DNA of 49,388 bases, from assembly GCA_945883745.1 (NCBI GenBank), contig CAMCYH010000006.1:1-49388 (forward strand), in the 5' to 3' direction. Source of the DNA: Candidatus Kuenenia stuttgartensis. Lineage in GTDB: Bacteria; Planctomycetota; Planctomycetia; Pirellulales; UBA1268. Position numbers and translations under genes: made by a program. Shown here piece after piece: positions 41,787 through 49,240 of the stretch. Below the pieces are notes generated by a model that was given only the letters and a program-made list of their open reading frames with translations, was not told the DNA's origin and did not search any database. Numbering within the stretch: the stretch's first letter is position 1; each line of letters opens with the position of its first letter.

Positions 41787-41819
41787 AAAAAAACGGACAA
41801 CTGCAGGTGCAGTCGGCCG
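41787..41819 (-). terminator. Terminator-like hairpin upstream of rplL
   Basis: On the minus strand a 12-bp stem (CGGCCGACTGCA / TGCAGTTGTCCG, with one mismatch and one G-U, and a 2-nt loop in the fullest pairing, so probably larger in practice) is followed directly by a run of seven T. This is the layout of an intrinsic terminator or attenuator. It sits in the 172-nt rplJ-rplL gap, just before the rplL ribosome site. Full termination here would remove rplL from the transcript, so attenuation or a separate rplL promoter must be considered. Confidence 0.6.
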
Positions 41820-41937
41820 GGTGAGTTGAATCTGATTAAAAATCGAGTGTGTTGTGCCGAGCCTTATGTCTTACCACGATTTGGCGGCGAGTGAAGGGGG
41901 GACAAAAAATTCCCGTTGCCAAAGACCCGCCGAGCCG

Positions 41938-42489
41938 TTAAGAGGCCGAGGACGCGTCACCGCCCGCCTTTTCCAGGTCTTCAACGCGGGAGGCAATCTG
42001 CCCGGCAAGGGTGCCACCGGCGGAGACGATCTGTCCGGCCAGCGTGGAGGCCAGCGAGATAATCTGTCCGGAAAGCAGCGAGAGTTGCTCCGCCCGGGTA
42101 GGCCACTTGGCTACCTGCTTGACGTCGTTGGCGTCGAGCCGCGCCCCGTCAAGGGCGCCGCCACGGCATTCAAACCCTTGGAATTCCTTCACGCCGGAGA
42201 GACGGTCGAGTTCCTTGGCCAGATCGACCACGTCCTCACCACCCCAGGCAACCGCGAGCATTCCCTCGGTCTTTTCAAATGCAGGCGCCAGGGGTGTGCC
42301 GGCGGTGGCACGCCGCGCCAGGCTATTCTTGACCATCTTGAGATGGATGTTCTTCTTTCGCAGCGCCTGCCGCAATTCGGTAGTCCGCTGGGCATCGAGA
42401 GTGCCGAGGCTGACAACGATGGCCTCTCCCACGTCGGCCAGACGGGTCTTCAGGTCGTCGGTCAGCATGTCCTTGATCAGCTTGCTCAT
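41938..42489 (-). CDS. rplJ: Ribosomal protein L10
   Basis: 183 residues. L10 anchors the L7/L12 stalk to the 23S rRNA. Family segments include SLGTLDAQRTTELRQALRKK near the start, LKMVKNSLARRA, and the central AVAWGGEDVVDLAKEL. The C-terminal helix that carries the L12 dimers is present and has an Ala/Gly-rich continuation (LAGQIVSAGGTLAGQIASRV). 37 nt separate it from rplA, so no L10-leader structure could fit there. Confidence 0.95.
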   Translation of the reverse strand: MSKLIKDMLTDDLKTRLADVGEAIVVSLGTLDAQRTTELRQALRKKNIHLKMVKNSLARRATAGTPLAPAFEKTEGMLAVAWGGEDVVDLAKELDRLSGVKEFQGFECRGGALDGARLDANDVKQVAKWPTRAEQLSLLSGQIISLASTLAGQIVSAGGTLAGQIASRVEDLEKAGGDASSAS

Positions 42490-42526
42490 GATTGGCTACG
42501 GGTTGAAGGAAAGGGGCGGGCTCAGA

Positions 42527-43207
42527 TTAGGCGGCGACCATCACGCCAGGCGACATGGTCGCCGAAATCGAAATGCTCTTCACGTATTGCCCGCGGACGC
42601 TCGAGGGCTGAAGAGAATTGATGTGGTCGATGAAAGCGCGGATGTTGTCGGCCAGTTTGGCATCATCGAAACTCAACTTACCGACGACGCCATGGACGAT
42701 TCCGGTCGGGTCATTACGAAACTCCACCTTGCCCGCCTTGTATTCTGCCACCGTCTTGCCCACGTCGGCGGTAACGGTCCCGGCGCGGGGGCTTGGCATG
42801 AGGCCACGGGGGCCGAGCACCTTACCAAGCGGCCCCACCAGGCCCATCATGTCGGGGGCGGCGATGCAGACATCGAAGTCAGTCCAGCCATCTTTGATTT
42901 TCTTGGCGAGTTCCTCGGCCCCAACCTCTTCCGCACCAGCGGCCTTGGCATCGTCGGCAAGATTGCCCTTGGCAAATACCACGACCCGCTTTGACTTGCC
43001 GATCCCGTGCGGCAGCGAGAGCGAACCACGAACGATCTGGTCTGCCTGCTTGGGGTCGATCCCCAGTCGCATGTGGATCTCCACACTCTGGTCGAACTTG
43101 GTGGGCGGAAACTTTCTCAGCATCGCGACCGCCTCGGCGATCGGGAGCGGACTATCAGACTGCGGCTTGACGGCGGTGGCGGCCTTCATGCGCTTGGTGA
43201 GGGGCAC
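42527..43207 (-). CDS. rplA: Ribosomal protein L1
   Basis: 226 residues from a GTG start at 43207. L1 binds 23S rRNA in the L1 stalk and can repress its own operon. Signatures: [57 protein letters not shown] (the family motif) and [15 protein letters not shown]. Length is normal. It lies downstream of rplK (58-nt gap) in the usual rplK-rplA order. Confidence 0.96.
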   Translation of the reverse strand: MPLTKRMKAATAVKPQSDSPLPIAEAVAMLRKFPPTKFDQSVEIHMRLGIDPKQADQIVRGSLSLPHGIGKSKRVVVFAKGNLADDAKAAGAEEVGAEELAKKIKDGWTDFDVCIAAPDMMGLVGPLGKVLGPRGLMPSPRAGTVTADVGKTVAEYKAGKVEFRNDPTGIVHGVVGKLSFDDAKLADNIRAFIDHINSLQPSSVRGQYVKSISISATMSPGVMVAA

Positions 43208-43265
43208 GGCTTGGATCCTCGGGGCGTGGCGGAACGTTGGGTGGTGAAACTTGGAAACGGAGTAA

Positions 43266-43691
43266 TCAGCCTTCGACGGTAATTCCCATGCTACGGGCGG
43301 TGCCCTCGATCATCCGTCGGGCATGGTCGGCATCTCGGGCATTCAGGTCGGCTCCCTTGAGCCTGACAATCTCATCGAGCTGGGCTTTCGTGACGGTGCC
43401 GACCTTGTCTTTGTTGGGCACGCCCGAGCCCTTCGCCAGGCCGACGAGCTTCTTGAGCAGGGCGGCCGCCGGAGGACTCTTCGTGATGAATTCAAATGAG
43501 CGGTCGTTGTACACGGTCACAACCACCGGAATCGCCATGCCGGCGGCCTCGCGGGTGCGGTCGTTGAACTGCTGCACGAACTGGCCGAGGTTGATGCCGA
43601 ATCGGCCCAGCGACGTCCCCACTGGCGGCGCGGGCGTCGCCTGGCCGCCTGGCACCTGAAACTTCGCCTGTCCTACCATCTGCTTTGCCAT
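43266..43691 (-). CDS. rplK: Ribosomal protein L11
   Basis: 141 residues, full length. L11 binds the GTPase-associated region of 23S rRNA. Signatures: [20 protein letters not shown] (proline-rich N-domain), [16 protein letters not shown], then the RNA-binding C-domain ([46 protein letters not shown]). It follows nusG by 24 nt. Confidence 0.97.
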   Translation of the reverse strand: MAKQMVGQAKFQVPGGQATPAPPVGTSLGRFGINLGQFVQQFNDRTREAAGMAIPVVVTVYNDRSFEFITKSPPAAALLKKLVGLAKGSGVPNKDKVGTVTKAQLDEIVRLKGADLNARDADHARRMIEGTARSMGITVEG

Positions 43692-43715
43692 CGTCGTGTT
43701 CCTTCGGATTCGTGC

Positions 43716-44504
43716 TCAAACGGTCTCGATCTGCCAGTACTCAATGTCGACGGGCGTCGAACGGCCGAAGATGCTGAGCATGACCGTTACTCGGCCATTG
43801 GCCTCGTCGATCGCCTCGACCTCACCTTCGAAATTCTCGAACGTACCCTCGTTGATCTTGACGCGGTCACCCTTCTTGAACGCAATTTTCAGCCGGGGCG
43901 CCTCGTCTGCCTTCTCTTCGGTCTTGTTGAGCAGTTTGGCGACGTCCTGCGGCAGCATCGGGCTCGGGCGGCCAGCGGAGCCGGTGAAATCACCGATACC
44001 GCCGGTCTCTCGGACGAGGTACCACGTTTCGTCATTCAAGATCATGTTCACAAGGATGTAGCCAGGGTAGAGCTTTCGCCAAACCACGCGTTTTTTGCCA
44101 CTTTTGAACTCGGTGACCTGCTCCTTGGGCACGATCACCTCCCCAAACCACCTGTCCATCCCCTGCATCGAGATGCGACGGAGGAGCGCATCGCGTATCG
44201 AATCCTCGCGATTACTTTGCACCTTGAGAATGAACCAATGCATGTCGCCGACCGGCCTTTGCTCTTCGTCGCCGGCCATCTCGATGGGGGCGGCGTCTTC
44301 ACTTCCTGAGAATGGGTCAGCGAGTTCGGCGGGCGTGCCATCATCATCGTCGTCGATTTCGCCAGCGCCGTGCTCTGTCGCTTCGGCTGCAGACTCGGGC
44401 TCGGCGGGCACGTCGCCGTGGGGCGCAACGCCGCTGCGATCGGCCTCGGTGTGCTGGGCGTCGGTGTCGAGCGATTCATCAGGAGAGGCGTGGGTCATGG
44501 GCAT
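43716..44504 (-). CDS. nusG: Transcription termination/antitermination factor NusG with acidic N-terminal extension
   Basis: 262 residues from ATG 44504; ATG 44498 and TTG 44522 are alternatives, and none has a strong ribosome site. The NGN domain begins at about residue 87 (MHWFILKVQSNREDSIRDAL) and includes EVIVPKEQVTEFKSGKKR and LYPGYILVNM. The KOW domain is at the C-terminus (FKKGDRVKINEGTFENFEGE). The first 85 or so residues are acidic, disordered and absent from typical NusG (DDDDDGTPAELADPFSGSED). The gene sits in the normal secE-nusG-rplK position. Confidence 0.93.
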   Translation of the reverse strand: MPMTHASPDESLDTDAQHTEADRSGVAPHGDVPAEPESAAEATEHGAGEIDDDDDGTPAELADPFSGSEDAAPIEMAGDEEQRPVGDMHWFILKVQSNREDSIRDALLRRISMQGMDRWFGEVIVPKEQVTEFKSGKKRVVWRKLYPGYILVNMILNDETWYLVRETGGIGDFTGSAGRPSPMLPQDVAKLLNKTEEKADEAPRLKIAFKKGDRVKINEGTFENFEGEVEAIDEANGRVTVMLSIFGRSTPVDIEYWQIETV

Positions 44505-44546
44505 ACCAGGAAGAACGGACAAAAAGCGGGGTGACGAGTCGGCTGA

Positions 44547-45017
44547 CTATCCGAGGCCTTGAACAGCCCGGAGCACAAACCACCAAAAAAGATCGTAAGC
44601 CGCCAGGATGGCGGCCAGTGCGAACATCAAAAAGATAATCACGATGGAACTACGAATCACCTGGTCCACCGTCGGCCAAGACACCTTCGCCATTTCCGAC
44701 TCAACAGCGATGAGGAAATCGGCAAACCGCGGCACATTCACCAAACGAAAACACAGCCATCCGCCAGCTGCCATCAGCAGTCCCGGAACAAGAAACCGCA
44801 CCACGCCCATGTCGGGTGACGGGCCGGTCCCGGGGGCGACGGCAAACCATAATGGCAACAGTTGCGACAGCCGCCAGACCGCGATCGCCAGCGTGCCAGC
44901 GAGAGCGGCGAACGTGAGCTGTCGAGTCACTCGGCCTTGGGATCGCTTGTAGACCGAAGCACGCAATAGCTCGCGCACCAGTCCGCCTTCAAGTTGTCGT
45001 TGTGATGTACCTGCCAT
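44547..45017 (-). CDS. secE: Preprotein translocase subunit SecE, long form
   Basis: 156 residues from the ATG at 45017. The conserved SecE core is C-terminal: FLIAVESEMAKVSWPTVDQV, then a TM (SSIVIIFLMFALAAILAAY). Two extra TM segments precede it (about residues 33-57 and 73-94), so this SecE spans the membrane three times, unlike the one-span minimal form. It stabilises SecY in the translocon. It lies between tRNA-Trp and nusG. Confidence 0.92.
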   Translation of the reverse strand: MAGTSQRQLEGGLVRELLRASVYKRSQGRVTRQLTFAALAGTLAIAVWRLSQLLPLWFAVAPGTGPSPDMGVVRFLVPGLLMAAGGWLCFRLVNVPRFADFLIAVESEMAKVSWPTVDQVIRSSIVIIFLMFALAAILAAYDLFWWFVLRAVQGLG

Positions 45018-45042
45018 AGTGGTTCTCTACGTCGGCCTCGAG

Positions 45043-45115
45043 CAGGGGCGGCGGGAATCGAACTCGCAACCTCTGGTTTTGGAGACCAGCGCTCTGCCAG
45101 TTGAGCTACGCCCCT
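45043..45115 (-). tRNA. tRNA-Trp (CCA)
   Basis: 73 nt. The acceptor AGGGGCG pairs with CGCCCCT. The anticodon arm CTGGT-CTCCAAA-ACCAG gives anticodon CCA. The T-stem (GCGAG against CCCGC) has one A-C mismatch, otherwise the cloverleaf is normal. CCA is not encoded. It lies between tuf and secE, as in several bacterial lineages. Confidence 0.95.
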
Positions 45116-45122
45116 GTAGGGA

Positions 45123-45148
45123 GGAGGGCGGGGCCGTGCCCGCCCTCC
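45123..45148 (-). other. GC-rich hairpin upstream of tRNA-Trp
   Basis: Perfect 10-bp stem GGAGGGCGGG / CCCGCCCTCC with a 6-nt loop, 8 nt upstream of the 5' end of tRNA-Trp on the minus strand. There is no T-run after it, so it is a processing or spacing structure rather than a terminator. Confidence 0.5.
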
Positions 45149-45162
45149 CCTGTTTCAACCAG

Positions 45163-45213
45163 TCCGGGGCTGGGACCCCGGACGCAAACCATTCCGGGGC
45201 TGGGACCCCGGAC
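45163..45213 (-). repeat. Two identical tandem hairpins between tuf and tRNA-Trp
   Basis: Two exact copies of a 21-nt unit start at 45163 and 45193 (period 30). Each is a 7-bp stem TCCGGGG/CCCCGGA around a 6-nt loop, CTGGGA on the plus strand. The 9 bp between them are unique. They lie immediately after the tuf stop. Together with the hairpin at 45123 they fill the tuf-tRNA-Trp spacer. A repeat of this kind may be a small dispersed element or an RNA-processing signal. Confidence 0.65.
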
Positions 45214-45217
45214 TTGA

Positions 45218-46417
<1,200 letters not shown>

Positions 46418-46570
46418 GCTTTTCCTCGATCTTCCTCGTTGTGGTGGCCGCAGGCACCGCTGCCTGCCTCAAACTTTCTACCCGTTTCGTTTCGCCCGGG
46501 CACGCCCCGAACGAAGTGTTTTGTGTGCTTGACGTGGTGAGTTGTGTGGTGTGATTCGCGTTTTGACCGA

Positions 46571-46643
46571 AGCTGCTGATGGGACTCGAACCCATGACCT
46601 CGTCCTTACCAAGGACGTGCTCTACCAACTGAGCTACAGCAGC
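46571..46643 (-). tRNA. tRNA-Thr (GGT)
   Basis: 73 nt. The acceptor GCTGCTG pairs with CAGCAGC. The anticodon arm CGTCC-TTGGTAA-GGACG gives anticodon GGT. CCA is not encoded. It is the last tRNA before tuf; in Escherichia coli the corresponding gene is thrT. Confidence 0.96.
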
Positions 46644-46717
46644 GGATGAGCCCTCGAGGCCGATGGCGTGTGTGGGCTTGTCGTGTGGGTGGTGAAGTGG
46701 TGGTTCCTGAAGTCGAA

Positions 46718-46788
46718 AGCGGGTGAAGGGAATCGAACCCTCGTCTTTAGCTTGGAAGGCTATTGCTCTACCATTGAGCTACACCCGC
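46718..46788 (-). tRNA. tRNA-Gly (TCC)
   Basis: 71 nt. The acceptor GCGGGTG pairs with CACCCGC. The anticodon loop CTTCCAA gives anticodon TCC, in an arm with one weak A-A closing pair. CCA is not encoded. Position and anticodon match glyT in the Escherichia coli thrU-tyrU-glyT-thrT-tufB cluster. Confidence 0.95.
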
Positions 46789-46822
46789 AACGGTTGAGGG
46801 CGGGAATGCCTGGTGGCGTGAC

Positions 46823-46905
46823 TGGGGAGTGCAGGATTCGAACCTGCGAAGGCAGAAGCCATCAGATTTACAGTCTGACCCCTTTGACCGCTCGGGAAAC
46901 TCCCC
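46823..46905 (-). tRNA. tRNA-Tyr (GTA)
   Basis: 83 nt, class II with a long variable arm. The acceptor GGGGAGT pairs with ACTCCCC. The anticodon arm CAGAC-TGTAAAT-CTG gives anticodon GTA. The discriminator is A and CCA is not encoded. It corresponds in order to tyrU. Confidence 0.96.
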
Positions 46906-47094
46906 TTGCTTGCGTGGATGGTGTGCGTGCTGCCTTCGTCTCTGGTGTGAATGGATGATCGTTGGGCGGTTCAGCGGACGTGGAAAGGACGTGATCGCAA
47001 TGGGCAAGGGCGGCAACGATGACTTCCGCAACTCCCGCTGGATCGGGCGAACGGCGCGTCTCCGGAATCACCGGCCTCCGGATTCGTCGTGCTG

Positions 47095-47167
47095 AGCTAG
47101 CGGCGGGAGTTGAACCCGCAACCTGCTGATTACAAATCAGCTGCTCTGCCAATTGAGCTACGCTAGC
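47095..47167 (-). tRNA. tRNA-Thr (TGT)
   Basis: 73 nt. The acceptor GCTAGCG pairs with CGCTAGC. The anticodon arm GCTGA-TTTGTAA-TCAGC gives anticodon TGT. It is the first gene of the tRNA-tuf operon and is preceded by a promoter-like pair 20-50 nt upstream. The 189 bp between it and tRNA-Tyr hold no recognised gene. Confidence 0.96.
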
Positions 47168-47193
47168 GGCCGGTCGAAACCGCGAAACACCGT

Positions 47194-47221
47194 AGTGTAA
47201 GGATTCATCGGGGCCATGCAA
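47194..47221 (-). promoter_or_regulatory. Promoter-like pair for the tRNA-tuf operon
   Basis: On the minus strand TTGCAT (47221-47216) and TACACT (47199-47194) are separated by 16 nt. Each matches four of six consensus positions. The tRNA-Thr(TGT) 5' end lies 27 nt downstream, which would give a short leader. It is a pattern match only and was not tested. Confidence 0.5.
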
Positions 47222-47252
47222 GACGGTGGGAAGACAGTTCGCCGGGGGCTCG

Positions 47253-47684
47253 TCAGGCCTTTTTCTTAGGCCGGAAAACGGGTGTCTCCGCCAAGGAAAA
47301 GACGATCAGCTCCTCACCGGTCACGGTGGAGATGTCGTGGTGAACGCTCACGAGAGCGACTCCGACCGCATTTTTCACGATCTCAGCCAGCCGCGGGCGG
47401 CCGGTTGACACCATGTGGAACCGCATCTGCTTGAGCAGAATCCGCCCGTTGTTGGGGCCATGACCGTTTTCGGTGGCCTCCCCGTCGCCGTTCAGTCCGC
47501 GATGCTCAGGCCGGGGAGCGACGAGTTGTCGCTCCGCCGGCGTGAGCACGCCCTGCAGCCTTACGACCAGCAGCGTACCGATGAGGTGGGAATGGATGTC
47601 CCGCGGGCCGCGGCCGATGAATTCCTGCTGGAATCTCGAGATGCCGTCGCAGACGGCCGCCTCGATCTCGCCTTGGGATTTCAT
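47253..47684 (-). CDS. DUF2294/MpsC-like protein
   Basis: 143 residues. The first 50 residues (SQGEIEAAVCDGISRFQQEF, then IGRGPRDIHSHLIGTLLVVR, LQGVLTPAERQL) match the DUF2294 family (PF10057, now named MpsC after a sodium-translocating system). A Gly/Asn-rich linker follows (LNGDGEATENGHGPNNG), then the second half of the domain (VHHDISTVTGEELIVFSL). It starts within the end of csrA (ATGA overlap), so it is the last gene of this set. It is closely related to the gene at 48833. The function is uncertain. Confidence 0.72.
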   Translation of the reverse strand: MKSQGEIEAAVCDGISRFQQEFIGRGPRDIHSHLIGTLLVVRLQGVLTPAERQLVAPRPEHRGLNGDGEATENGHGPNNGRILLKQMRFHMVSTGRPRLAEIVKNAVGVALVSVHHDISTVTGEELIVFSLAETPVFRPKKKA

Positions 47685-47944
47685 AACCGGGATGCGGCCT
47701 CGCTCTGGGATGCCGCTCCGTTGGCAGCGGGGCTGCCGTTGCCATTACCGTTGCCGTTTACGTGGCCGTTGCAGATTCTGTCCCAGACCTCGCGCCGATG
47801 GATGGGCATCTTCGTGTCTGCCTGAAAGCCCAGCCGAACGCGGCCGCCCTCGATTTCCAGGATCGTGATCTCAAGGGCGATCTCCAGATCTTCAGGACGG
47901 CCGATCACCACGCTTTCGCGATTCTTTCTTGTGAGCACCAACAT
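47681..47944 (-). CDS. csrA: CsrA-family RNA-binding regulator with altered N-terminal strand region and C-terminal tail
   Basis: 87 residues. CsrA dimers bind GGA motifs in mRNA and alter translation. The start MLVLTRKNRESVVIG is canonical, followed by an insertion (RPEDLEIAL) before the beta strands (ITILEIEGGRVRLGF). The key IHRRE helix region (RNA-contacting arginine) is present. After residue 60 a Gly/Asn-rich low-complexity tail (NGHVNGNGNGNGSPAANG) is added. It overlaps the following DUF2294 gene (ATGA) and is preceded, 41 bp upstream, by another. The insertion makes it a divergent member. Confidence 0.85.
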   Translation of the reverse strand: MLVLTRKNRESVVIGRPEDLEIALEITILEIEGGRVRLGFQADTKMPIHRREVWDRICNGHVNGNGNGNGSPAANGAASQSEAASRL

Positions 47945-47985
47945 GGGGCACCTTCTTCATGGGGTGTGGGTCCTTCCGGAAAACA

Positions 47986-48498
47986 TCAGTGGCGAACGGG
48001 TCCATTGCCGTCCGAGCCTTGGGCATGCAGATGAACGTTGACGGGAACGCCGAGCCCCGGCAGCCCTTCGCCGAGGAGGAAGAGTTCGATGTCAGCCCGC
48101 GTTGTGAACGTTTTCATCACGTTGCCGGCCTCGGCGTCGACGTGAGCGAGCCCGCTGGTGAGCCGCACGCCCGTGGCCTGGCGGACGTGGTCGCACAACG
48201 CGTCGAGGGTAGCCTCGAAAAGGGCGCGGTGATGCTGCCGCAGTCGGGCGCGGTTCGCTTCGTCGCGGGCCAGTCTTCGTTCGATGGGCGAGAGCGTTTC
48301 GTTCACATTCACGACCATCCAATCTTCCGCTGTGACCACGGTGACGCTCGTAGGAGTCCGGCCGAGCAGACGATGTTCGAAGAAGCCGGTCGCCTGCGCA
48401 ACCTGCCGCGCGACCCGTTGGTCAAAGCCGCGGGCGAGCGACCTGAGAGGGGCGTGTGGGGAGGTTGTCCATGCGGGAAATGTCGCAGGCGTGTTCAT
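47986..48498 (-). CDS. DUF2294/MpsC-like protein (divergent)
   Basis: 170 residues from ATG 48498. The first 40 residues are a family-atypical extension (MNTPATFPAWTTSPHAPLRS). The DUF2294 core follows: GRTPTSVTVVTAEDWMVVNV, NETLSPIERRLARDEANRAR, VRQATGVRLTSGLAHVDAEA. It is less similar to the two neighbours than they are to each other. It is the first gene of the DUF2294-csrA-DUF2294 set, and its upstream leader contains a promoter-like and a terminator-like element. Confidence 0.65.
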   Translation of the reverse strand: MNTPATFPAWTTSPHAPLRSLARGFDQRVARQVAQATGFFEHRLLGRTPTSVTVVTAEDWMVVNVNETLSPIERRLARDEANRARLRQHHRALFEATLDALCDHVRQATGVRLTSGLAHVDAEAGNVMKTFTTRADIELFLLGEGLPGLGVPVNVHLHAQGSDGNGPVRH

Positions 48499-48535
48499 GA
48501 ATGGTTCCGGCGGGCCTGTGGTGTCGAAACGAAAA

Positions 48536-48581
48536 AAGCCGGCGGGGGAGACCTCCCTAAGGACGTCTCTCTCGCCGGCTT
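48536..48581 (-). terminator. Terminator-like hairpin in the leader of the DUF2294-csrA operon
   Basis: The arms 48536-48552 and 48565-48581 pair through 17 positions, with two A-C positions when read on the minus strand (G-U on the plus strand). The outer 9 bp (AAGCCGGCG/CGCCGGCTT) are perfect, and on the minus strand they are followed by TTTTTT. It lies about 35 nt before the ATG at 48498, which fits an attenuator or the end of a short independent RNA. On the plus strand there is no T-run. Confidence 0.6.
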
Positions 48582-48699
48582 ACGCTGCGACGGACCACCC
48601 GGATTTCCGGACTGCCCCTCGACTCGTCTTCCGTCAAATTTTTTGTTTTAGCCGACCTGCAGGCGGTTTTTGCCGCCTCTTCGCCAATCGACTAGCGCC

Positions 48700-48727
48700 A
48701 GTATAAGTGGCAATCTGGGCAAGGCAA
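48700..48727 (-). promoter_or_regulatory. Promoter-like pair upstream of the leader
   Basis: On the minus strand TTGCCT (48727-48722) and TATACT (48705-48700) are separated by 16 nt. TATACT matches five of six consensus positions. Transcription from here would run about 120 nt to the hairpin at 48536-48581 and about 190 nt to the first gene start. The gap 48582-48832 has no protein-coding gene that I can support. Confidence 0.5.
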
Positions 48728-48832
48728 GAAGAATTTTCCGCCGCAATGCAGGGGCCTCAATCGAGGCCGACATTCCGTCCGAAACCCTCATAGAACATAC
48801 CCCCACGTGAGAGGGGATTTTGGGAGGCGGTC

Positions 48833-49240
48833 ATGAAGTCGCAGGGCGAGATCGAAGCGGCGGTGTGCGACGCGGTCGCCCAGTTCCAGCAGGAGTACAT
48901 GGGCCGCGGGCCGCGCAGCGTGCATGCCCATCTCGTGGAGAACAAGTTGTTTATTCACCTCGAGGGCGTGTTGTCGGCAGCGGAACAGCGGTTGTTCAAC
49001 GCTGATGGTGATGGTCACGGCAACGGCAATGGCAACGGTCGCGGTGCGGAGTTGCTGAGACAACTCCGCAGCCACCTGGTACTCGTCGGACGAACCGAGC
49101 TCGACGCGCTGGTGCATGATGCAACGGGCGCGCGGGCGGTGAGCATTCATCACGACATCAGTGCGGCGACGGGTGAGGAGGTGATCGTGGTCACACTTGC
49201 GGCTGCACCGGTCTGCCGGGAACGAAAAAAATGGCGATGA
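48833..49240 (+). CDS. DUF2294/MpsC-like protein (divergent copy)
   Basis: 135 residues from the ATG at 48833, with GGGAGG 6 nt upstream. The first 20 residues (MKSQGEIEAAVCDAVAQFQQ) are nearly identical to the gene at 47253. The domain continues (GRGPRSVHAHLVENKLFIHL, EGVLSAAEQRLF), interrupted by a Gly/Asn-rich stretch (DGDGHGNGNGNGRG), then the second half (SIHHDISAATGEEVIVVTL). It is divergent from the minus-strand set. The remaining bases to the window end show no gene. Confidence 0.72.
   Translation: MKSQGEIEAAVCDAVAQFQQEYMGRGPRSVHAHLVENKLFIHLEGVLSAAEQRLFNADGDGHGNGNGNGRGAELLRQLRSHLVLVGRTELDALVHDATGARAVSIHHDISAATGEEVIVVTLAAAPVCRERKKWR

Noticed and set aside
48582..48700. tmRNA, SRP RNA or c-di-GMP-I riboswitch in the csrA leader
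   Set aside because: Diagnostic conserved sequences were not found by eye; a covariance search would be needed to exclude divergent forms.
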